Shown piece by piece: positions 55,691 to 64,000 of a DNA stretch of 64,000 nucleotides. Numbering within the stretch: the first letter of the stretch is position 1; each line of letters starts with the position of its first letter. The translations under genes were made by a program, and so were the position numbers. Source of the stretch: Climacium dendroides. Its lineage: Eukaryota; Streptophyta; Bryopsida; Hypnales; Climaciaceae. The notes under the pieces were generated by a model, which was not told the origin of the DNA, did not search any database, and saw only the letters and a program-made list of their open reading frames with translations. Location of the stretch: contig OX467086.1 of the NCBI GenBank assembly GCA_950106755.1, positions 17,316,001 to 17,380,000 of the forward strand. The letters are read 5' to 3'.

Positions 55691-58600
55691 GCGATGCAAA
55701 TGGAAAACTTGGATGACGAATGTTTGCAAAATGATTTGGATATGTACTAGAGTGATATTTTAGTATTCAATGCATTTCAAACATTGTGATTGTAGTCATT
55801 CATAAGTACTGAATGTGAATTGCAAAGTGAAGTGCTGAAAAAGTAGTGTATGTTGAGAAATATATAAGTTTTTTATGAAGTATATATAAAGTATGGAATT
55901 CTTTGACAATTTGTCACTAGAATTTTTTTATTTCAAAGAGTAATGATGTTTTCAAAATCCCCCCCCAATTTTTTTTGAAATTGATTGTTTTGAATGGTAA
56001 ACAAGCCAAGTACAATGTTGCACCCTCCAAGTGCAAAATGTCTAATTCGGTGTTTGTAGCTCATATCATACCATTTCAAAAACATAAGACTTATGAAATT
56101 TAGATGTTCCTACAAAGAGTTATGGCTAGATGAAGTTTAGCCTTTAGAAGGCTATCTAAACTTCATCTACATATTTAAACCCCTTCTCTATTTCAAATGA
56201 CCTTGAATTTTGGACCATAGCAGTCTATTGCTATTTTCTATTTAAGTTCCAAGTTGAAACTTGAATGGATGATTTTCAACTAACTTCATCCGTTTTTTAA
56301 CCTAAAATTCATCCAATAACTATTGAAGTCTAAGTTGTTTTTTCAATGTAAAACTTGTTTTAAATTCCTTAAAATCTAACCTATAGGATGATAATCTAAA
56401 ATCACTACTTGGTTATTTTCAAAAGATTCTATCTTTATCCTATTTCATTTTGTAGATTCGGGACTTCTTTTGTCAATTTACTATTTCTAAACTTTGATAT
56501 TTGGTTTCTTGTAGAGTCTAAAACTACCTATCTATATTGCTAAAGCACTTCAAATTTGGACTTTCCTAGTGAAAGTTATGGGTGGATGAAGTTTGACCAC
56601 AAATCGGTACTTCAAAACTTCAACCGCTATTCTCTACCAATCTATAATTTAAAATCAATTTTTGTCTTCACTATTGATCTCTAGATTCTTACCACTATCT
56701 AAATTTCCATTCTTATTCCTTTGGGATGAAATTGACTAATTTTCATCCAATCTAACTCCTAAACTTCTTTCACTTATATCTTTGTCAATTCAACTTTAAG
56801 TTCTATGTATCTTATATTTTTGGAAACTTCAAGGCCTAATCTACCAGTTAAAAAATACAAAATTTAGGAAGAAATCTAATCTTAACACTCTAACTTGGAC
56901 TTGTAATTCGGCTAAGAATTAATCCCTAAAGGATTTTGACTACGTTTTCACCACAAATGCTCCAAAACTGCCATCTCTAGTACAAGTATCAAATTTTTGA
57001 AAAAAAATCATTTTTGCCACATCTAACCATAGGATCTTATATTACTTTGGTTTGAGAATATGTGGAAAAAATTTCAAAAATTTTCACTGTGTAGATTGCA
57101 AGATATCAACATTGGAAGTAACAAATTCTTCTTTTGTCCTTGTGAAAAACTGGGCAGCTGCACTTCACAAGGTCAAATCATTATGAAAAAATGTCCAAAT
57201 AGGTGGTTACTCTTTGAATTCATTCTTCAAGGTAAGTTGGCTACATGCTTAAATTTTTTTAAATCATTTGGAATTGTACAACATATAGGAAAAAAATAGA
57301 AAGTAGAAAGAAGTAGAGAATGATTCAAAATACAAAATTGTTAACAATTTATTTATGGAATTGAAAAATGCCAATCCCAATGGTTGTTTTAAAAAAGAAT
57401 CTACATACAATTATTTTATTTCTTTCCAAATACATTAAAAATTGAGTTATATAAAGGACTTCAAAGCTTATTTTAGAATATAGATTCTATATCTATCCAT
57501 AAACTACCCACAACTAAAACTCCTAATAACTTTCATCTCATTAATCAAAATAGAATGATTCAAAGATATCCATGTATAAATAAATCTAGAAAACCAATTT
57601 TAATTTTTTTTTAAAGAGATTTTTAAAGAAACCTTTTTTTTTTGCTTGGATTGCCCTCCAAATGTTGAAAATTACATATCATACAATAACTTTTTAACTA
57701 TGTAGTCAAAAGTTATGAAAATTGTTGGGCCTTAAAGCTATTTCTCGGGCACATGTTGTGTGAAAATTTCAATAAAAAAATGAAAATTCCATTCATAGTG
57801 AGTTGCCCAAAATTGCTATGTTGCCCAAAAATGCCATTTGGTCCTTTAGGGGTTAAAAATGACTAATCAAAGAAAATAAAGATTGGGTCTCATCTATGAG
57901 ATGGTCAAATATGACTTCAAATTCACCATCATTCACCATGGTTGGTTTTGTCTTGTAGTTTTACTCACCACTTGAAAGTATGAAGTTAATACAAGTTTTA
58001 GAAGTTTGGACTTCCAACTACTTTCTTCTTTTCTTTTCTTTTCTACTCCTTCCTTTTCTTCTTACACTATTCTCTTTCCATTATTTTAATTTAGTGGTTG
58101 ACTTTGGTTGGAATGGAATATTGACTATAAATTTCAAAATAATAATTGACAATTGCAACCTTCTATCTTCCTATCCAAGTCAATAATTGTCTAGTCTAAA
58201 ATTCTAGTGGCTAACTAGAATTCTTTGGATTTCCACCTAATCATTTTTTATTGCTAAACTTCCCAATAACCAAACCACCTTCTCATTTCTTTCGCTTCCT
58301 ATTCCACAATTGCAACTCCATTAATTGTACTTAGACTTTTTTTATTGTGAAGTTCTCAATTTTTGGAGCAAGCTCCTAACAAATGCTATCACTTTTTCCT
58401 ACCTATTCTAACTATTCCAATAGCTCAAATGAGCTTTTAATGTAACTTATTGCAGGGTCTCAATTATAAGCAACCAATTGAATATTAATTCAGTGGGGGA
58501 CTAAAGGTTGTTTTAGTTGAATTCACTAATAGTTAACTTATTTTGGAATTACAGATGGTGCTTATCTAAGCTTATGGATGGTGGTTCATTTTTAAAAACA

Positions 58601-59518
58601 CAAATGGTAGCTTGTCTAAAGTCATAGGTGGGATTGGTTTCTAATCTAACTTTAATGATTTGACCTCTAATTGAATACTAATGGTATGACTTCCAATCAA
58701 ACTAGGAGACAAAACAAGAAAGAAAGGTTGGGATACAACAAGGGGTTTGGATGTCTTGTCCAACAATTGTTTAAAGTACTTGGTGTTTTCTATGGATAGA
58801 TCAAGATCAAAGCTCTGTTATTGTTTCTCATATAAAAAAAAAACTAAATACTAGGGATTTAGGGAAGTCTAAGCTTTGTTGTCTTTTCAATAACATACTA
58901 AATTCTATCAACTCTATAACCCTCAAAGCCAAAGCTTCACTGTATTTGACAAAACCATGAGCGTATGAGATGATTTCAACAAAGTCAACTCAAATATTAG
59001 TTAATAATCACTCATAGATAGGTTAGAGTACGGGGGTTAGTACAACCACTTGTTAATACAAGAAATACAAGACAAGACAAGTTAGTACAACCAAAACACA
59101 ATTCTAGGGGATTTTTCACTTAAGGAATTCCTCCTTAGTAGTGTGTGAACTCACAAACATAAAACAAAGGGCCTCCTAAGTGCCATTACCAAGGTACGGA
59201 GGGGGCTATTCTCTAAGGTTATTACAAATAAACAAAGTAACTCCTAAACTTCAATAAAAATTCAAGAAACTTGCACAAACATCAATAAGTTAGGGGCACT
59301 TTACACTATGGCCAAAGGTTGAGAGTCCACTGATTTCCACCAATGGGAGGCCAAAAAACCTTGAGTTTGGCCTCTCAACCCTTCACACTACGCACCAAAA
59401 TCCAAAGTTTGTTGCTTACATAGTTGCCTACATGGCACAAAATTCAACCGACTCTCGACTAGAGTTTGAGTCAGTCAAAAGTAGAGATCCAAACTCTAGT
59501 TAAGAGTCTATCGAATTT
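55691..59518. other. AT-rich stretch without a supported gene
   Basis: No coding pattern or repeat array that I can defend. There are homopolymer runs only (for example C at 55963-55971). Confidence 0.4.
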
Positions 59519-60085
59519 CTAAACCCAAAAATTAACAAAAAAATAAAATAGTGACAAGATCTTAGCCATTAGATTTGTATTAGCCACCGTAACAATGACC
59601 CGTGTAGGTTTTTCCGGGTATAGGATGGGGATGAAGAACTCTAGAACTCTCCTATGTCTCTCGTCCTTGCATTCACTAATAGCGAATCCGTCCTTAGGGT
59701 TTGCAGACCCTGTGAATTTTCCAACTACAAAACGGTTCGTCCTTGATGCTAACCCGTTTTCACTCTTCCGGAACTGGTACACATCCGTCTAGATGTCCTC
59801 CGTCCACGTAACTAGCCGCCCTCTCAGAGTGAGCTCGTATTGATTCGGAACCCCGTGGAGTAGTTCCTGAATCATTTCCTCACTCTTGAGGTTCCATGGT
59901 CGGTGTAACAGCCCGACACACCCTAGCTTGATCAAATCCTCCTCTAACTGTTTGTATAGTTCCGGATTTTCTGGAATAGCCGAAGAAATAATCCAAGCAC
60001 TCGAGCAGATACGACTACCTTCCAGACCGATCCTAATGCCATAAGGCCTAAGTAGAAATGACGGGAGAGAAAAAGAAAACTTAAG
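59519..60085 (-). pseudogene. Fragment of a plant transposon-associated protein, one stop
   Basis: A minus-strand frame starts near 60085 (LRPYGIRIGLEGSRICSSAW) and runs through KLGCVGLLHRPWNL, VPNQYELTLRGR, then a TAG in place of an expected tryptophan (near 59790). It continues with FRKSENGLASRTNRFVVGKF and VLEFFIPILYPEKPTRVIVT. I know this pattern (PILYPEKPTRVTVT) as a recurrent protein of plant repeats, of unknown function. Homology to the family appears to stop before the frame's end at 59519. Confidence 0.45.
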
Positions 60086-60464
60086 TCGATCGCTAACTCA
60101 CCACTCTTTCTCTCAACTACTCACACGGAAGGTTTTAGTAAACAAAACAGGAAGGTAGAGATGAAAACCCTCAGCTTAAATACTAAACCGTCTCCCTACG
60201 ATAATTAGGATAACGGCTATAGGACCGTTATACGAACGGTATCCTATTCCCGTAGCTCGGAGGTCTATATTGTAGGTTCCTACGTTCCGAGTAATTCCGG
60301 ATCCGGATAAGTCCCGGTTACGGATTTTGCCGGATCGCCTATTTTCTATTTTGGGTTTTTTTACACAAAAATCACGTTCTAACTATTATTTTATTTTATT
60401 TTATTTTATTTTATTTACCTAGTTCTCTTAACCTGGATCCGTTTCTGGGTTCCGGATTCCCACA
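60086..60464 (-). other. TCCGGA-rich leader-like region beside the fragment
   Basis: GC-richer sequence with TCCGGATCCGG motifs and a TTTTA pentanucleotide run (60388-60413). Similar in style to 36860-38870. Confidence 0.35.
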
Positions 60465-62144
60465 AACCTAGTGTACATGAAATCTTTCTTCTCTCATAAA
60501 TCATGAACGTACCACACCCAATCAATTGCAACATCAATTTCTCAACCAAATTTTAGGTCCTCAGTCATCATACACAATTGCAAAGTTTTTTTGCTCCCTC
60601 TTTGAATGAATGAGTAATCTTGCTAGTTAGTTAAGCCATCTTTTTCTTGCATAATTAGATAGGTCTACATAACAAAATGAATCTAGCTAGAAGGGGGTGA
60701 ATAGTGTGTTGTAACTCAAGCCAAAAAAAAATGAACACAAACAAGGCTACCACAACGGCTCTAGTAGTTGCCGCCACTGTCTTCCGTCGCCAGCACTAGC
60801 ACAAACTAGGCACTATCTACCAACCCCACCTCAACCAAAACAAACTTGACTTTCTACCACGTGAGTGAGAAGAAACAAACCAGAAAGTGATGTATATCAC
60901 GCCCAGCAAAGGTATACGCCTAACAAAAGTGCAGACTGAACACCAAGAATGCCACGATGAGTGCTCCTTTGAATTTGTGTGCACACGATCACTCAACTAG
61001 CTACCTTCAAGTTCAGCTTCAACCAAACAAGCTAGAAAACGCCCTCTTACACCAAAAACAATGAAACAAATAGAGAACGTCTTCCTACACCCAAAAAAAC
61101 AAAACAAATACATGACCTCCAAGTTTAACTTCAATCAAAAGAGCTAAAGAATGCCTTCCTGCACCAAAAACAACGAGACTAATACATGACCTCAAGTTTA
61201 GCTTCAATTGAAAGAACTAGAAAACGCCCTTCTGAAACAATGAGATAAATACCGATTGAAAACAAAGTTCAAAATCAATAACACAAAGCAATGGAAAAAC
61301 ATCATCGAGAGATAACAAACTCTCCTCACAAATCTAGGGATTTAGGAAGAAGCACCTCAAAAATATAAAACTTGCACCTTCTTTACCTTGCAACACAATC
61401 CTGCAACCACAGTTTTGACACTAGAGTACCACTAAACTCGCATTCACTCCAAAAAGAATCAATACTAATGTAGCACTAAATTAATATTCCCTCAAGAGTG
61501 AACTAACACTAAACTAACATTAGATCACTAGTATGGATTACAGCAAAGATGATAGTCAAGAACAGCAAAGTGGCGACAGCAAGAATACAAAAAGCAGTGA
61601 TAAAGGAGATGGAGAAGATAAACACTAGATTGCTCTAATCCACATGTTTTATCTCATCATCCCCACACATGTCATCTCATCGTAGGATGAATGACAAAGT
61701 AAACAACTTTCATCGATACATGGCACTATTGGAGTCCACAAGCATAGGATTGTGAAAATTTGGAAGATAGGCCGGGTACTATCAATTTCCACAAGGCTTG
61801 CAACATCAGTGGACATCTACAAGACGGGTAATCAAAATGCACATGACTTGTAGCATTTGTGAAGACAATGCAACTATTGTGATAAAAAAATATTTTAGAC
61901 AATTATACATTAGGAACTTCACTAGTTATTGTTTAGTACCTTTTGATAGTTTTGGTTTTAATTTTTGTGATGTACTTGTAGAAAGTGGAAGGAAGAAAGT
62001 CAAATAGATCCATACACATCAGCCCTTGAAGTTTGGATCCAAATAGCTATTCGCAACAATCATATTGATGCACATACTGTAGAAGACAACAATATGATGT
62101 TATTATGCAGGAAATCATCGCAAAAAGCACTTTGATATTCTCAA

Positions 62145-62597
62145 ATGAAAGCTTTTGAAAACCATTTCAGGGTTGATGATAATGCCTCAAATCAATTGCA
62201 AATATATGACTGCGGTGTTGCATCTGTATTCCAGATTCTAACTTCTGATGTTTGGGGTGTATCAGTGCACTATGTCGGAGTACTGAAAGATATACTAAAA
62301 CTAGATTATGGGTCTCTTAGCACCCCTATGATACTAATGCGTTGTGAATGGGTGAAGAAAACAGACAATCGAGGAAATCCAACATACATTAGAGATGAGG
62401 GTGGTTTTCTTGTAGTGAACTTTCGCCACAAAATGTGTAGGATACTTGATCCTTTCATATTTTCAAACCAAGAAACTCAAGTATTCTTTGCTGATGATGT
62501 AAGAAAAGAAGGTTGGAAAGTAGTTTTGCATAAAGAAGCTCATGCTCGACAAGAATTTGTCGATACATCAGATGTCTTTGTAAACACTACTATATAA
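62145..62597 (+). CDS. CACTA transposase C-terminal fragment, DUF4216
   Basis: 150 codons. Motifs WGVSVHYVGVLKDILKLDYG, LMRCEWVKK, GFLVVNFRHKM and DPFIFSNQETQVFFADDVR follow the DUF4216 pattern of CACTA (TNP2-type) transposases: tyrosine-rich start, F/RCxW, then dPFilasqaxQVfy. The upstream core domain is degraded (61760-62140 has stops), so this is a remnant although the frame itself is open. The DUF4216 role in transposition is not established. Confidence 0.65.
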   Translation: MKAFENHFRVDDNASNQLQIYDCGVASVFQILTSDVWGVSVHYVGVLKDILKLDYGSLSTPMILMRCEWVKKTDNRGNPTYIRDEGGFLVVNFRHKMCRILDPFIFSNQETQVFFADDVRKEGWKVVLHKEAHARQEFVDTSDVFVNTTI

Positions 62598-62769
62598 GCT
62601 TCTGGTTTAGCTACCCCAGAAGATGTACCTCCACTACCTACTATTCTATCTTTAGTTGGAACCATAGAATTATCTGCAAAAGAGAGTGTCTTAGTAGCTG
62701 CAAGATATAGAGATCTGAACTGTAATCATTTGGTATTCAAATTTTAGTTCGTTTTTTTGGCAATGAAGT

Positions 62770-63540
62770 CATCTTCCAGTTGCATCTTCATCATTGTTTA
62801 CTTGAACTGTAATTGTTTCTATAGATGTAGTGTACTTGTTTTTTAGTTGCATCGTAGTTGTTTTCTAGTTGCACTGTAGTTGGTTTGTAGTTACATTGTA
62901 GTTAGTTTGTAGGAGCATTGTAGTTGTTTTCTAGTTGCATTGCAGTTGATTTGTAATTGCACTATAGTAATTTTGAAGTTGCATTGCAGTTGTTTTTTAG
63001 TTGCAATGTAGTTGTTTTCTAGTTGCATTATAGATGTTTTTTAGTTGCATTGTAATTGTTTTCTAGTTGCATTGTAGTTGAGTTGTCGTTACATTGTAGT
63101 TGTTTTGTAATAGTAGTATGGTGAAATTTCATTTAAATTTATAACTCTTTAGGATCTTTAAAATCTAAACTTGTCCTACATATATGAAATCTACAACAAC
63201 CTGATTTTTTATATGGCATAGTTAGAAATCTATACCAATCCTAGATTCATAACATCTACAAGAGCCGTAGATGCCTAATATTTATTTATTTTGTAAATGT
63301 TTGTGACAATTTAATATCTGAATCGTAATACTAGTTGCATTGTAGTTGTATAGTTGAAGTGTTTTGTAATTGTTTTGTAGTTACACTACAGTTGTTTGCA
63401 TTGTAGCTGCATTGTAGTTGTTTTGTAGTCGCACTATAATTAGTTTGCAGTCGCACTGTAGTTGTCGTGTAATTGCACTGTAGTTGCATTTTAGTTGTTT
63501 TATAGTTGTACTACAGTTGTATTGTAGTTGAACTTTGGTC
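62770..63540 (+). repeat. CACTA subterminal repeat array (right copy)
   Basis: Same TAGTTGCATTGTAGTTGTTT-type array as 1908-2600, with small expansions such as an added ATTGTAGTTAGTTTGTAGGA segment near 62900. Confidence 0.6.
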
Positions 63541-63955
63541 ATTTTTCAAACTATATTTGACTACAATTTTATACGTTGAAGTCTAAGACCATACATCAAC
63601 AACGTTGATGAACTTCGGATGTAGAGTGCTTCACATCTACACTTCTATTTGTTTCTTTTAAAGCTTTCTAGTTGAACTGCAGTCATTTTTCAAACTGCAT
63701 CTAACTACAATTTGATACATTGAAGTCTAGGACCGTAGATCAATGACATTGATGTACTTCGGATGTAAAATGCTTCACATCTATTCTTCTATTACTCTCA
63801 CGTAAAGTTACACATCATTCTACGACTACTTTGCAACTAGAACAAAGTACACGACCAATTTGGTGCAAATATAGAAGGCAACAATTGTACAATAGTTGTA
63901 TAGGACACATAGTTGCATTCCAGTGGGTTGTAGTGGACACGTTTTTCTTCTAGTG

Positions 63956-64000
63956 ACTACACCCCAAATTATGTTGATGTTTGGGGAGGAGGATCCACTG
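63956..64000. other. Unassigned right edge
   Basis: Sequence beyond the TAGTG end. Too short to assign. Confidence 0.4.

Larger units (their letters stand above)
60465..63955 (+). mobile_element. CACTA (En/Spm) element, 3' part, fuller copy
   Basis: Direct repeat of 206-3005. It retains about 860 bp (61740-62600) missing from that copy, including the DUF4216 frame. It ends TAGTG at 63951-63955 after a subterminal repeat array. The 5' part of a complete element (TNP2 core, CACTA start) is not in the window. Confidence 0.6.

Noticed and set aside
1..64000. CRISPR arrays, bacterial operons, rRNA or tRNA genes
   Set aside because: Palindrome arrays have no unique spacers or cas genes; the sequence is eukaryotic; I recognised no rRNA or tRNA by eye, though a tRNA scan was not possible.

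Overview
The window is repeat-dense nuclear DNA of a plant. Evidence: plant-type splice junctions, a CACTA (En/Spm) transposase C-terminus of the DUF4216 kind, a CACTA MITE with a TAG target duplication, and an interstitial CCCTAAA telomere-type tract. I cannot name the species. The AT-rich, layered-transposon character and the DUF7869-type genes would fit a large-genome fern, lycophyte or bryophyte, but that is inference. I recognise no ordinary host gene; nearly everything is transposon, dead transposon or tandem repeat.

Centrepiece: a 21,000-bp element (13921-34920) with 26-bp terminal inverted repeats (25/26 match) starting AAGGCCTTATTCGTTAAA, flanked by an exact 4-bp duplication AAGT. 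It carries two genes reading outward towards its ends. The left gene (21698 to 15611, minus strand, possibly extending to 14485) has at least four exons joined by phase-0 introns. It encodes a ParB/DGQHR-like motif, a degenerate N6/N4 DNA-methyltransferase-like region, a coiled coil and a NIF/FCP1-type HAD phosphatase domain. The right gene (31589-34474, plus) encodes a 961-codon DUF7869-type protein that is the likeliest transposase. Upstream of each gene lies a tandem array of about 180-215-bp units built around a 21-bp palindrome (two TTATCSTCGA half-sites, one base between them). Further copies sit in two introns of the left gene and just upstream of it. Both genes carry only TGA/TAG breaks explicable as C-to-T changes at CG or CHG sites, so this copy looks silenced and decaying.

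A second mobile family occurs five times (4401-6852, 22556-25003, 46621-48613, 48824-51361, 53402-55121). It has short TGTCGTG-type termini, 4-bp NCGN target duplications, and a 148-codon reading frame complete in copies 1 and 2. Three of the five copies sit inside one other DUF7869-type gene (46512-55690), one inside an older ParB-like pseudogene (about 3163-8786), and one inside the palindrome array of the 21-kb element. The ParB-like pseudogene on the left (minus) and the interrupted DUF7869 gene on the right (plus) mirror the layout of the 21-kb element, so the latter may have inserted into an older, larger relative.

Layout: 206-3005 CACTA 3' end (deleted copy); 3163-8786 ParB-like pseudogene split by copy 1; 8787-13916 AT-rich sequence with a satellite at 11690-12905; 13921-34920 the 21-kb element; 35979-36167 CACTA MITE; 36860-38870 TCCGGA-rich sequence; 39115-39290 possible hAT fragment; 42983-43074 foldback; 46512-55690 split DUF7869 gene; 55691-59518 no gene seen; 59519-60085 fragment of a plant transposon-associated family; 60465-63955 second, fuller CACTA copy with DUF4216.
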